64,000 nucleotides of DNA from Acidimicrobiales bacterium (GTDB lineage: Bacteria; Actinomycetota; Acidimicrobiia; Acidimicrobiales; DATDAH01), in contig JAEUJM010000027.1 of assembly GCA_016794585.1 (NCBI GenBank), positions 1-64,000 on the forward strand. Direction: 5' to 3'. Position 1 is the first letter of the stretch; each line of letters begins with the position of its first letter. This document shows, piece after piece, positions 1 to 7,590 of the stretch. The notes under the pieces are model-generated. The model ran no database searches and had not been told where the DNA came from. It worked only from the letters and a program-made list of their open reading frames with translations. A program made the translations under genes and the position numbers.

Positions 1-26
1 CCGCCAGACCAGTACCGTCGCTCACC

Positions 27-87
27 GTCAGGGGTTCCTCTCTCGTCGCAGCCTTCAGACAGCCACGACGATGGCGGGACCCCTGAC
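27..87. repeat. Imperfect 12-bp inverted repeat at the window edge
   Basis: Bases 27-38 and 76-87 are complementary over 12 positions with one mismatch, separated by 37 nt. The pair sits just past the premature end of the helicase fragment, so it may mark a recombination scar or the end of a lost element. It has no terminator-like tail and nothing else supports a function. Only the complementarity is seen. Confidence 0.25.
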
Positions 88-102
88 CCGCGTGGTGGAC
101 CC

Positions 103-351
103 TCAGCTACCCCTCACTCCCCACTCCAACGCGGAGAGCCCCTTTACCAGGACAACCAGGAAGGTGATCGCCAGCGAGGGCCCATCTACCTGCTTGAGCA
201 ACTCCTTGAACGTGAAGGTCTTGCCCGTGCCGGGGCCCGCGACGATCAACTTCAGGTGCGCATTGCTCTCGAGGATCTCCGCCAGGCACCGACCGCGCTC
301 AGCATCGATCGCTGCATAGACCTCGTCGACACTCTCGTTCTGATTGCTCAT
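103..351 (-). pseudogene. N-terminal fragment of a UvrD-like (SF1) helicase
   Basis: The fragment encodes 82 aa starting at an ATG preceded by a good AGAGGG ribosome site. Residues around 42-49 are a clear Walker A motif (GPGTGKT followed by FTF), and the start resembles SF1 UvrD/PcrA-type ATPases, which unwind DNA with ATP. Family members run to several hundred residues. Here the similarity stops just after the AITF strand that follows the P-loop, and an unrelated tail ends at a stop near base 103. No other helicase motif appears in any nearby frame. It is therefore a decayed or interrupted gene. It is separated by 166 bp, with no gene seen in them, from the next gene on the same strand. Confidence 0.6.
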
Positions 352-517
352 CCAGCCCTCTTCCCGCCCCAGTGCCAATGCTGCCTTGTGCTCGTCCTAC
401 ATGGTGCGGTTGGTGCGTGCCATGAGCGGCAACTCTATCGGGGCCGAATCGGACGATGGTGGACGCTGGGGCGCTGAGCACATATTCCAGCGCATTCGAG
501 GGGCGCCAGCTTCGATT

Positions 518-1735
518 TCAGAGTGCGTTCACAAGGCTGTGCAGGCTCCGATGGGCCACACGCTCAATGTCCATCCGACGAAAGCTATTGTCAATGAAGG
601 CGGCGTGCTGGCGCTCACAGGCGATGTGGTCGCAATAGGTCGCGCCGGCCGTCAGGTACATCATGTCGACAAGGTCATTGCTGACCCATTGCAGCTTGGG
701 ATCGCAGAGACGCTCATGGAGCACCTCGCGGAACAGTCCAAGGGCTGGCATATCGCGTAGGTCGGACTCGCTCTGGTGCAGCGTCCAATCAGACATCTCT
801 TCCAGGCGGAGGCCGGCGGCGTGTGCTTCCTCCGCGATCTCGGTGCCGAGATCGACGATGAACTTGGCATGGGTTCGCCGACGACGCATCTCGCGCTCCG
901 TCGGATTGTCCTTTAGGAACGTGGCGAAGCGTTGTAGCTCAGCTGCCCACCCAGAAGCTTCAGGCATGGGCACCGACTCGGCGTCGAGCAGGGTGTCGAC
1001 CATGCCCCCCACGGCAGATATGGCGGTGACAACCCAGCGCGCGTCAGCGGGAAGGCTGGGATCGGGCTCAAACTCTGCTTCCCGTCTGGCCGAGTGCATG
1101 GCGTTCGGTTCGAGCGTGACGGCCGGCGGTTGCAGCAGGCAGACATCTTGGTAGCGCAGGGTAAGCACGCGGCGAAGTTCGAGCCTGCGAAGCGCAAGCG
1201 GGTCACGCAGCTGCCAGCCAGCGGAGAGCTGAGACATCGTGAGCGCCCGCTGGTAGCGCTCCTCGGGATCGACTTGCTTGCAGGTCTCCGAGACGTGTCC
1301 GGCCGACAGCGGCAGGATCAACTCATCGGCGAGCACCATGGCGATCAGGCGCTCGGCAGCGATCCGCTCGTCCTGGTTGGGTACCCGTTCCGGCGAGTGG
1401 ATGGTCTTGCTCAGAGTGCTCCAGTGGTTCTGATCAAGGTAGATAGCCGGTCGGCCACGACGCGGTGCGAGGTCGTCAGCCGCCGGAACCTCGAGAACGA
1501 TGTGATTGCCGTGAACGGTCTCCAGCCACAGACGCAGAAGGGCGGGAAAGTAGGTCGAGGACGCGATCGCACTCGACGCAAGGAACGGCGTACGACCCAT
1601 CGGGGCACTTGCGATGCGGCCATCGACCAGGGCAACCCGCATGGTTCCGTCGCCGTTGACCTGCATGGCGTGCACAGCGTCGAGGGCGCCGCTGTAGTCG
1701 ACCACATCGCCGCTCAATGCCGAGGCCGTCGTCAC
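518..1735 (-). CDS. PIN-like nuclease domain protein
   Basis: The gene encodes about 405 aa. Its GTG start overlaps the TGA of the upstream gene as GTGA, which is why this start is preferred over an ATG at 1759. A PIN-like fold is suggested by IYLDQNHWSTL around residues 100-110 (the first acidic position of the LDxN type) and by a C-terminal stretch with AxxxYLTAGATYCDHIACE, typical of the final strand and acidic residues of PIN ribonucleases. About 100 N-terminal residues precede the PIN part and are not recognised. PIN proteins cleave RNA and are common as toxins or as effectors of defence modules. Translational coupling to an AbiV/HEPN-like gene and an HTH gene supports a role in a regulated module. 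The substrate and any active role are inferred. Confidence 0.6.
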   Translation of the reverse strand: MTTASALSGDVVDYSGALDAVHAMQVNGDGTMRVALVDGRIASAPMGRTPFLASSAIASSTYFPALLRLWLETVHGNHIVLEVPAADDLAPRRGRPAIYLDQNHWSTLSKTIHSPERVPNQDERIAAERLIAMVLADELILPLSAGHVSETCKQVDPEERYQRALTMSQLSAGWQLRDPLALRRLELRRVLTLRYQDVCLLQPPAVTLEPNAMHSARREAEFEPDPSLPADARWVVTAISAVGGMVDTLLDAESVPMPEASGWAAELQRFATFLKDNPTEREMRRRRTHAKFIVDLGTEIAEEAHAAGLRLEEMSDWTLHQSESDLRDMPALGLFREVLHERLCDPKLQWVSNDLVDMMYLTAGATYCDHIACERQHAAFIDNSFRRMDIERVAHRSLHSLVNAL

Positions 1736-2589
1736 AGCTCGCCCAGCTCCTCTCGCCACCAGCGCTCCTCCTGTACCTGCCTGACGGCCATGAGGTCGGC
1801 GCGGCTGACCGGATCCTCCTTCACCTCAAGCCCCATCATCGGGAATGTCCAGAAGCTCCGCACGATCTCGATGTCGCGCGCATCGACAGGCGTCTCCACG
1901 AACTGCGCCGCCAGAACCAACGACTCGTCAATCCGGGGTAGCAGCTCCTGGTAGTGCGTGTCGTCCTTCAGCTCGAAGCCCGACCAGATGTCGGCCAGTG
2001 CGGCCAGCGTCTGCGGTGCCGTCAGCCCCGTCCGGTGCAGTGCACCGACCAACCGTGTCGAGGTGGGTGAGACGCTGAGGCTCAGACGGTCGTACACGTC
2101 AGGTGCCCACCACTCCAGGCCGTTCTCACCGTCCACCAGGTCGACGTACAGCAGGCTCTCACGACGGCTGATCAGCTCATTCCGGAAGATCCAGTCGAAG
2201 TCTCTCGGGCCGTCAAGGTAGTGGCTTGCCCGCATCGACTCCACGTAGCCAGCGACCTCGCCGAACGTAGCCGGACTGCCGCTGTGGGCCTCCGCGTAGA
2301 TGTGCTTGGCGAGATGAGAACCCGCCCGACGCAGCTGCTCACGAACGGTTTCACGATCCTGCTGATCGAGCCGGGCTGCGTCGAGCAGGATCAGAAACTT
2401 GCCAGCTTCCTCGGTGGCCGTGATGCCGAGTAACGACGCCGCTCTCCCAGGCACATGCTCGGCGAGGCTGTCATGCGCCGCCTCAAGCGCCACGACGTGT
2501 TCATGGATGATGCTCAGGCCCTCAGCGAGCTTGGCCAGCCGTTGCCCTACTGGAACGTCAGCAAGTCGGCCAAACTGGCGGGTCTTCAC
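1732..2589 (-). CDS. AbiV/HEPN-like abortive-infection family protein
   Basis: The protein is about 285 aa. The GTG start at 2589 shares a GTGA overlap with the stop of the HTH gene, favoured over an in-frame ATG 42 nt upstream. The first 120 residues are helical and contain GITATEEAGKFLILLDAARL-type sequence, which matches the EE.GK core of the AbiV family, followed by a GSHLAKHIYAEA segment like the family's conserved His/Lys helix. AbiV in Lactococcus blocks phage translation. The rest of the protein, rich in Trp and acidic residues, is not recognised. It sits in the middle of a three-gene coupled unit with a PIN-like nuclease directly downstream. Membership of AbiV is judged by eye only. 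A more general HEPN-type helical protein is the alternative. Confidence 0.5.
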   Translation of the reverse strand: MKTRQFGRLADVPVGQRLAKLAEGLSIIHEHVVALEAAHDSLAEHVPGRAASLLGITATEEAGKFLILLDAARLDQQDRETVREQLRRAGSHLAKHIYAEAHSGSPATFGEVAGYVESMRASHYLDGPRDFDWIFRNELISRRESLLYVDLVDGENGLEWWAPDVYDRLSLSVSPTSTRLVGALHRTGLTAPQTLAALADIWSGFELKDDTHYQELLPRIDESLVLAAQFVETPVDARDIEIVRSFWTFPMMGLEVKEDPVSRADLMAVRQVQEERWWREELGEL

Positions 2590-2822
2590 ACCACATAGGT
2601 AAGCCCACGAGCCACCGCGCCGGGATCGCAATACAGCCCGTAGCCCAGCCTAAGGATGTGCAGGCTGACGTTGCCCCGCCCGCGTTCGAGGTGCCCAACG
2701 AATGTCCCGTGGAGCGCGGCGAGCTCCGCCAGTCCTTCTCTCGGCCTGAGATCGAGCACCCACGGCGCTGGCGGCTTCGGACGGCCCGGAGCAACACCGG
2801 ACGGGCGGTCGTCATCGGGCAC
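2586..2822 (-). CDS. Small XRE-like HTH protein, degenerate first helix
   Basis: The protein has 78 aa. Residues from about 30 onward (GLAELAALHGTFVGHLERG, then RGNVSLHILRLGYGL) align with helices 2-5 of XRE/Cro repressors, including the ERG-NxSL signature. Compared with the usual motif, about four residues of the SQEELA stretch are missing in helix 2, so DNA binding may be altered or lost. The stop codon overlaps the start of the AbiV-like gene as GTGA, making this the first gene of a coupled operon and the likely autoregulator. The 213 bp upstream hold no gene and could contain its operator, but no clear palindrome was found. Confidence 0.5.
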   Translation of the reverse strand: MPDDDRPSGVAPGRPKPPAPWVLDLRPREGLAELAALHGTFVGHLERGRGNVSLHILRLGYGLYCDPGAVARGLTYVV

Positions 2823-3035
2823 CTACGACTTGGCCTGGAGGCCGACCACGATCACATCGGGCGCGAGTCGCAGCCCCCGGTCCAGGGGTGAAGGCGGCGG
2901 CCCGCTAGCGGCGGGCCATGATGGCGTGCCGCTGCGCAGGCCAGCGTTGCGTCCCAGAGTGTCAGTTCGAGAGAGTTCGATCAGTGGACCTAAGCGCGCT
3001 GTTCTCGAACCCAGTGGATCCGAACCCTCTCGGCG

Positions 3036-3437
3036 GTGAAAAGACCGCCACAGGACGCCGAGGCCGAGGTCGAGGGGCCCCGCACTAGACGTGTCAAGCA
3101 GGTGCAGCGTCGCTTGACGCCCGACGAGGTGGCTGACCTGCTGCGGCGCTACCAGGCCGGCGAGACCGCCGAGCTGCTGGCGGCTGCCTTCCAGATCCAC
3201 CGCACCACCGTGACCGGTCATCTGCAGCGGCATGGCATCCAGCGTCGTGGTGGCGGACGCCGTGTGCTCGCTGCCGACGATGTCCGGGTGGCCGCTGAGC
3301 TCTACGAAACCGGGCAGTCTCTCGCCGGCATCGCTGGGCAGTTCGATGTCCACCACACGACGGTGGCCAAGGAGCTACGCCAGGCCGGCGTTGAGATTCG
3401 ACCTCGACCGGGTTGGCTTGCTGGCCGGCCCGGCTAG
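3036..3437 (+). CDS. Double helix-turn-helix protein, serine-recombinase C-terminal type
   Basis: The protein is 133 aa from a GTG start. It contains two successive Hin/resolvase-type HTH units. The first is around residues 27-65 (LTPDEVADLLRRYQAG, then FQIHRTTVTGHL) and the second around residues 80-120 (VLAADDVRVAAELYETG, then FDVHHTTVAKEL). These resemble the DNA-binding tail of serine recombinases, where they read the recombination site. No catalytic Ser domain lies upstream in any frame, so this is either a stand-alone HTH protein or the surviving tail of a recombinase. A GTG at 3093 is an alternative start that would remove only a charged leader. Confidence 0.6.
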   Translation: MKRPPQDAEAEVEGPRTRRVKQVQRRLTPDEVADLLRRYQAGETAELLAAAFQIHRTTVTGHLQRHGIQRRGGGRRVLAADDVRVAAELYETGQSLAGIAGQFDVHHTTVAKELRQAGVEIRPRPGWLAGRPG

Positions 3438-3489
3438 AGCAGCTCGGAAGTATCCCACTCGCTGTCCCAGGACGGGGCGCGTGGGGTCC

Positions 3490-3723
3490 TCAGTCGTCTG
3501 CAGCCGCGTCTTCGCCGACGAGGCGCTGCGCTTCGTAGAACTTCGCGATCGCCTCGCTGCCTTCCCACCGCTCGTTCAGCCAGTTGTCGATCAGCGGTTC
3601 GACGAGGGCCTGGATGGAGGTGCCCGACACGCTGCTGGCTGCCTTGAGCAGGCGGTAGCGACTCGGCTCGAGCCGAATCATCACTTCCTTCTTCTTTGGG
3701 CCTTGGCGGCGGGGACGGACCAT
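3490..3723 (-). CDS. Ribbon-helix-helix (CopG/Arc-type) DNA-binding protein
   Basis: The protein is 77 aa. After a basic leader, residues 12-45 (KKEVMIRLEPSRYRLLKAASSV) have the strand-helix-helix pattern of ribbon-helix-helix repressors: a short beta strand with alternating residues, then two helices. The acidic C-terminus could contact a partner. Such small proteins are commonly antitoxins or plasmid copy regulators. Its gene diverges from the unknown gene at 3758, with only 34 bp between them, so it may control both. No toxin partner is recognised beside it. Confidence 0.6.
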   Translation of the reverse strand: MVRPRRQGPKKKEVMIRLEPSRYRLLKAASSVSGTSIQALVEPLIDNWLNERWEGSEAIAKFYEAQRLVGEDAAADD

Positions 3724-3757
3724 CGAGCCTCAATTGTGTTACACTTATCACTGATAT
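3724..3757. promoter_or_regulatory. AT-rich divergent promoter/operator region
   Basis: This 34-bp gap separates two divergent genes and is strikingly AT-rich for the region. It contains the 9-bp palindrome GTGTTACAC at 3736-3744, a plausible site for the ribbon-helix-helix protein encoded to its left. The plus-strand gene has no visible ribosome site and may be leaderless. Promoter boxes cannot be assigned with confidence. Confidence 0.35.
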
Positions 3758-4078
3758 ATGCAAGACAGTAACACTCCGAACGATGCGCGGCCTTGGCCGG
3801 CGAGCGAAGAGGACCGGCGCTGGTTCGCCCGCGTTGAGATCGAGTTCCCCGCCGGGGTCAGTCGGCACCCTCAGCTGCCGGTGCTCGTTCAAGACCGAAT
3901 CGAGCGGACATCGGTGATCGACCTACGCGCCGCGGGGGTAGTCGTCGGCTTCGTCATCGAGCACGCGACTGACGCTGAAGCCGCTGACGAAGTCGGTGCT
4001 GTCGCCAGCGATCTTGTCGGGTTCCTTCAGCTACCCGAAACCTCGATCGTCGTGCTCGAGGTCCATCCGGCTGCTTAG
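3758..4078 (+). CDS. Hypothetical protein
   Basis: The protein is 106 aa and acidic, with no signal peptide or membrane segment. It starts with a short polar leader, then FARVEIEFPAGVSRHPQLPVLV, and continues as an alternating alpha/beta-like sequence ending in EVHPAA. No family is recognised. It is divergently arranged with the ribbon-helix-helix gene and probably shares its regulation. The start ATG lies in an AT-rich region without a clear ribosome site. Confidence 0.5.
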   Translation: MQDSNTPNDARPWPASEEDRRWFARVEIEFPAGVSRHPQLPVLVQDRIERTSVIDLRAAGVVVGFVIEHATDAEAADEVGAVASDLVGFLQLPETSIVVLEVHPAA

Positions 4079-4144
4079 CGGGCCGAAGGTCCACCACTCG
4101 CGTCTGATGGTTCTCTACCATCGCTTGCGAGCGAGGTCTAGGAC

Positions 4145-4495
4145 ATGACACCTTCCCTGCCGGATCGCACTGCCGCTGACCGCTATGGCGCGCCCACGGT
4201 GGAGATTCTGGAGTCCGCCGGCGTTCGAGTCCGTGTCGTTGATGGCGGCGACCTCGTGCTCAGCGCACCAAGTGCCGAGGCCAGGCTTCTAGCCAACCGC
4301 CTGGTTGCGTGGTTCACGGACGAGGCCAACAGCCAAGACGGCATCGGATCGGATGGATCTGACGTCCTGTTACGTCAGCGCCTCGGGGTGAAGTCGCATC
4401 AGGTGCCTCCTCCGGGCCCCGGAGTGCCCGTCGTGTGTGCCAGCTGTGGGCAACGTTCGATGCACGTCGACGTCCGCGAACGTCGTAGCGCCTGA
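4145..4495 (+). CDS. Hypothetical protein with C-terminal CxxC
   Basis: The protein is 116 aa. The N-terminal half is mixed alpha/beta with no recognised motif. Near the end is CASCGQRSMHVDV, a single CxxC that could be half of a zinc site or a redox pair. No membrane segment is present. The gene is 137 bp upstream of the Panacea gene on the same strand. Its function is unknown. Confidence 0.45.
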   Translation: MTPSLPDRTAADRYGAPTVEILESAGVRVRVVDGGDLVLSAPSAEARLLANRLVAWFTDEANSQDGIGSDGSDVLLRQRLGVKSHQVPPPGPGVPVVCASCGQRSMHVDVRERRSA

Positions 4496-4631
4496 CCAAC
4501 CGGTTCTCCACTTCGGGGGCGCCGCGGCTCCCTCTCAGAGGCTGACGGGGAACAGCTGGTGGTCGACCAAGCTGACTAGGCGTGGGCCATTAGGTCTTGC
4601 AGCTGGACGCCGCGTCGGTGAAACTACATAC

Positions 4632-5180
4632 GTGTCATCTTGGGGAGAGCCAGTCTCGGCTCATGACGCCGCCGACTGTCTACACGACCTGCGACCGAAG
4701 ATGGGTCGTGTGAAGCTGCAGAAGCTGCTCTACTACGCGCAAGGCTGGCACTTGGCCTGGTACGGGCGACCGCTCTTTGCGGAGCGCATCGAGGCGTGGG
4801 AAATGGGACCGGTTGTCAGATCGTTCTGGGTAGACCATGAGCACGATCGACCCCGGCCCGAACCGCAGATCTTGAGTGACGAGGCTCGGGTCGTGCTGAC
4901 GTTCGTTTCCGAGCGATACGGCGGCATGACTGGCAATCAGCTGCGGGATCAGTCACACCGAGAGGCACCCTGGCGCGAGGCTTACGGAGTTGGTGATCGC
5001 TTGGTTCGGACCAACGCCGAGATCACGCCTGAAGCCCTGATGCAGTTCTTCAGAGCCCAACCGGACTACCTAGCTCATCTTCGTGAGGTCGACCGGGAAC
5101 GAGCGCGGCTCGGTAATCCCTTCGACGACCGACTGAGCGGTGCTATTGAAGCTGCAGTTGCAACTGCCCTATCGCATTGA
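4632..5180 (+). CDS. Panacea-domain (DUF4065/SocA-like) protein
   Basis: The protein is 182 aa from a GTG start at 4632; an in-frame upstream ATG at 4437 would add unrelated sequence and overlap the previous gene. The Panacea signature is clear: VKLQKLLYYAQGWHLAWYG around residues 24-43, then RPLFAERIEAWEMGPVVRSFW. This domain is known from SocA, a proteolytic adaptor/antitoxin, and from many toxin-antitoxin pairs in which it neutralises very different toxins encoded next door. Its stop codon overlaps the TTG start of the GNAT gene, which suggests that GNAT protein is its partner. The antitoxin role is inferred from family and context. Confidence 0.7.
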   Translation: MSSWGEPVSAHDAADCLHDLRPKMGRVKLQKLLYYAQGWHLAWYGRPLFAERIEAWEMGPVVRSFWVDHEHDRPRPEPQILSDEARVVLTFVSERYGGMTGNQLRDQSHREAPWREAYGVGDRLVRTNAEITPEALMQFFRAQPDYLAHLREVDRERARLGNPFDDRLSGAIEAAVATALSH

Positions 5181-5689
5181 GCTCATGGGTCAACGCGACA
5201 ATGGGTTTCACGTGCGCCCAGGAGCTGGAGCTTCGTTCGGTCGGAGCTGAGGATGCCGACCAACTCAGCGAGTTCCCGTGCCGGCGGTTCAAGCAACCCT
5301 GGACGGATGTCGTCGAGGAGCTCGTGCGGCTGCAGCTCGGCGACGCACTGGCAGCGGGCAACGCCAAGGCGCTCGGTTTGTGGGACGGCGCTCGGCTGGT
5401 CGCGGTGGCCGCCTGGCGTATGAAGGCCAGCGCCTCCGGCCTGGTTTGTAGCTCGATCCTTATAGCGGTTCGTAACGACGGGGCCAGCGGGAAGGGATGC
5501 GCCACCCGACTAAAGGACCATCTGGTCGACATCGCGATTGACGACGGCTGCGTCGCAGTCGCCTCCGAAGTCCATCGAGATAATGACGCCATGCTGCGCA
5601 TCAACGAGAAGCTGGGGGCACACATGGAATGGAGCACCCCAGACGGCAGCTACCTGGCATGCGTGGTTCCGCTTCGACGCTTGCTGTAG
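5177..5689 (+). CDS. GNAT-fold acetyltransferase, possible toxin partner
   Basis: The protein is 170 aa using the TTG at 5177 that overlaps the previous stop (TTGA). An ATG at 5201 is the alternative but lacks a ribosome site. The acetyl-CoA loop appears as GASGKGCATRLKDHLVDIA around residues 107-126, followed by EVHRDNDAMLRINEKLGA, the usual GNAT C-terminal strand and helix. GNAT enzymes transfer acetyl groups to amines, and some, such as TacT and AtaT, are toxins that acetylate aminoacyl-tRNA. Coupling to a Panacea-domain gene makes a toxin role plausible. A housekeeping N-acetyltransferase carried by the island cannot be excluded. Confidence 0.65.
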   Translation: MSSWVNATMGFTCAQELELRSVGAEDADQLSEFPCRRFKQPWTDVVEELVRLQLGDALAAGNAKALGLWDGARLVAVAAWRMKASASGLVCSSILIAVRNDGASGKGCATRLKDHLVDIAIDDGCVAVASEVHRDNDAMLRINEKLGAHMEWSTPDGSYLACVVPLRRLL

Positions 5690-5696
5690 CTGGCAG

Positions 5697-6365
5697 TTAC
5701 GGCGAGGCTGAGGCTGCACCGTCCTGAACGGCGCGGGTCAGGAGATCGACGAGCACGCTCAGCTCTCCGTCCTTGATCTCGAGCTGGTGCTCGGAGGATC
5801 CGTCCAGCGCCAATGCCGACAGGGCGTCGGCGCTGGCCATGAGCTGCTGAAGACTCAGGCCTCGTAGCCCTAGCCCCTGCTCGATCACCGTCGTGATCAA
5901 GAGCTCGGTCAGCTCGGCACAGCGGTCGGCTTGTTGCTCGAGTTCACGCAGGACAGATGCACCGTCACCCTGCATGATTCGGAAAGGCCCTTCGAATAGC
6001 CAGTCGTGGGCCAATCCGTTGCGATAGGTGCGCACGCCGTGCAACTGCCGTCCGAAGTCAGCATCCAGTTTGAGACCGGCGTGGGGCAAGAGGACCACAA
6101 GAAGCTTGATCGCATCAGCGAAGCTCTTGCCTAGGCTGGCCTGTACCTGCGCCTGCGCAGCCTCCTCGTCATCGACGGGTGAAGTCAGCGATGGTGCCGC
6201 CAGCTTGACCGTGAACTCGAGCAGCTGACTTGCAGTCATGGCGACGCCGTATGCCGCCATGCAGCGCTCATAGTCGCGTTGCCTTTCCTGGCCGAGATCG
6301 CTAGCGGCGATTCCCGCCAGAAGCGGAAACAGTCGATCGAAGGACTCGGACGTCTCAGCCACCAT
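5697..6365 (-). CDS. HEPN-like protein with RxxxxH motif
   Basis: The protein is 222 aa and almost entirely helical. At about residues 112-120 it has TYRNGLAHDW, which contains the R-x4-H motif of catalytic HEPN ribonucleases. HEPN proteins are RNA-cleaving toxins or defence effectors, often paired with a nucleotidyltransferase. None is visible here. The gene starts 13 bp after the stop of the WHQHILD-motif gene on the same strand and ends convergently 7 bp from the GNAT gene. It could be the last gene of the operon that begins with the sigma-like protein. Confidence 0.5.
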   Translation of the reverse strand: MVAETSESFDRLFPLLAGIAASDLGQERQRDYERCMAAYGVAMTASQLLEFTVKLAAPSLTSPVDDEEAAQAQVQASLGKSFADAIKLLVVLLPHAGLKLDADFGRQLHGVRTYRNGLAHDWLFEGPFRIMQGDGASVLRELEQQADRCAELTELLITTVIEQGLGLRGLSLQQLMASADALSALALDGSSEHQLEIKDGELSVLVDLLTRAVQDGAASASP

Positions 6366-6378
6366 CGGCGTGCCTGGC

Positions 6379-6864
6379 TTACACAGTGCCCGACTTACAC
6401 TTCACCGGCTTGCAGCCGGTACGGCACTTGGCAGCAGTCGTACCCTTGCCCCAGGCGCCCACGGGCGGCGGACCGAAGTTGAGCTCGTAGAGCTCCACGG
6501 TCACGTTGTAGGCCCGTTGCAGGTTCGCGGCATCCTCGGGTCCGTTAAGACCGAAGTAGGGGTAGTGGTCGAAGAAGAACCCGAAGAGGCGCTCGCAGTC
6601 ATCGCGGTAGGCGGCGGTGTCGAGGATGTGCTGGTGCCAGAGTTGGTCCACCAGCCGGCAGGGCACGATGGCCTCGTCCGGGTACGCAAGGTTGAGCGCA
6701 AGGAACTTCCGGTACTCGGCCTCGGCAACGTCGAGCTTGGCCTGTTCCCACGGCTCGCCTTCCTCCGGCGTGGCCAGCTTCATGCGCACCATCGACAAGT
6801 CGAGGTCAAGGCTGGCGAGGATGCCCGCGGCTGGCATGTTGGTGAGGGTTTCGGTGATGGTCAT
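6379..6864 (-). CDS. WHQHILD-motif protein with Cys-rich tail
   Basis: The protein is about 161 aa. The ATG at 6864 is preceded by GGAGAA at good spacing, so the longer upstream reading is rejected. The body carries VDQLWHQHILDTAAYRDDCERLFG followed by DHYPYFG, a conserved block of bacterial proteins often named glycine-rich domain-containing protein-like; the His and Cys residues could bind metal. No biochemical role is known to me. The last 25 residues switch to a basic, Cys-rich tail with the spacing C-x3-C-x4-C and no acidic residues, unlike the body. Upstream in the same direction are a 49-aa basic peptide, a DUF2188 gene and a sigma-like gene. Confidence 0.6.
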   Translation of the reverse strand: MTITETLTNMPAAGILASLDLDLSMVRMKLATPEEGEPWEQAKLDVAEAEYRKFLALNLAYPDEAIVPCRLVDQLWHQHILDTAAYRDDCERLFGFFFDHYPYFGLNGPEDAANLQRAYNVTVELYELNFGPPPVGAWGKGTTAAKCRTGCKPVKCKSGTV

Positions 6865-6923
6865 CGTTGGTTCTCCAATCAGGTCTGTGGACGGTGGACG
6901 GTGGGAGGTGGGATCGAGCGGGC

Positions 6924-7073
6924 TCAGCGGTTGCCGCCCTTGCCCGGCTTCCGGGGTTTGCCAGCGTCCGAACGCTGCTTGCGCCAGGTGCCGTCTTTGT
7001 TGCGCGCCCGCGGCTGCCAGCCGCCGCCCTCGTCGGGGACGTAGGGACCGTTGTCTGCTCGACGGTCCGCCAT
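6924..7073 (-). CDS. Small basic protein, 49 aa
   Basis: A 50-codon reading frame starts at ATG 7073, preceded by an AGAGAAG ribosome site, and stops at TGA 6924. The product is very basic and Gly-rich: it begins MADRRADNGPYVPDEGGGW, has a central WQPRARNKDGTWRKQRSD segment, and ends in a run of Lys, Gly and Pro. The pattern of repeated W and DG resembles the small DUF2188-type neighbours, but no family is certain. It lies between the DUF2188 gene and the WHQHILD gene in a same-strand series, and codon use looks genuine. Confidence 0.5.
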   Translation of the reverse strand: MADRRADNGPYVPDEGGGWQPRARNKDGTWRKQRSDAGKPRKPGKGGNR

Positions 7074-7117
7074 CGGTGGTTGCTTCTCTCTTGACTGTCT
7101 CGTTGACTCTGCTGTGG

Positions 7118-7363
7118 CTATCGCTTGTCCCGCGGCGGGAACGGGTCGTTGCCTGGAGCGACGGTGTCGCTGTCGCGGATCCGGCCATCAGTGCGGTGGA
7201 TGACGACTTCACCGCCCCCGCCGTTGCCTACGATGTCGCGGGCTCGGTCGATGGCTTCGGCTTGGGTGTCAAAGTGACCCGATGACCGCTGAGCGCCGGG
7301 AGCGCGGATATCCCAGCCGCCGTCGCTGTTCGGCACCACGTGCCGTTCATTACGTGGACTCAT
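7118..7363 (-). CDS. DUF2188 family protein
   Basis: The protein is 81 aa. The ATG at 7363 is preceded by GAGAGG at a suitable distance and begins right before the domain. The sequence HVVPNSDGGWDIR, then AQAEAIDRARDI-like and GGGEVVIHRTDGRIRDSD, ending in DPFPPRDKR, is a textbook DUF2188 domain, a short two-strand/helix unit of unknown function frequent in bacteria. The same frame is open upstream to a GTG at 7591 that touches the stop of the sigma-like gene (TAGTG), giving a possible 157-aa product with a 76-aa extension. The shorter form is preferred because of its ribosome site and the family's usual length. Confidence 0.7.
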   Translation of the reverse strand: MSPRNERHVVPNSDGGWDIRAPGAQRSSGHFDTQAEAIDRARDIVGNGGGGEVVIHRTDGRIRDSDTVAPGNDPFPPRDKR

Positions 7364-7590
7364 GGTACTACCTCTCGTGTTGTTGGATTGGGGTTGTGTC
7401 CTCGCATTGGGAATAGGTGCCCCTGGAGCGAATTCGTCGCGGGCTCCGGCAGAAACCTCGTGAAGCGGTGTACTGACCTGGCTGATGATCTCGGCCACCA
7501 CGTCGGGTGGCGTGCGACGGGCGAGCCGGCGGACGCCGACCCGGCCAAGCGACGAACGCGCGATGATCGACTCGATGGGTTCGTGTTTCA

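Noticed and set aside
2823-3356. 177-codon minus-strand frame upstream of the XRE gene
   Set aside because: It is antisense to the double-HTH gene and its sequence lacks any domain pattern.
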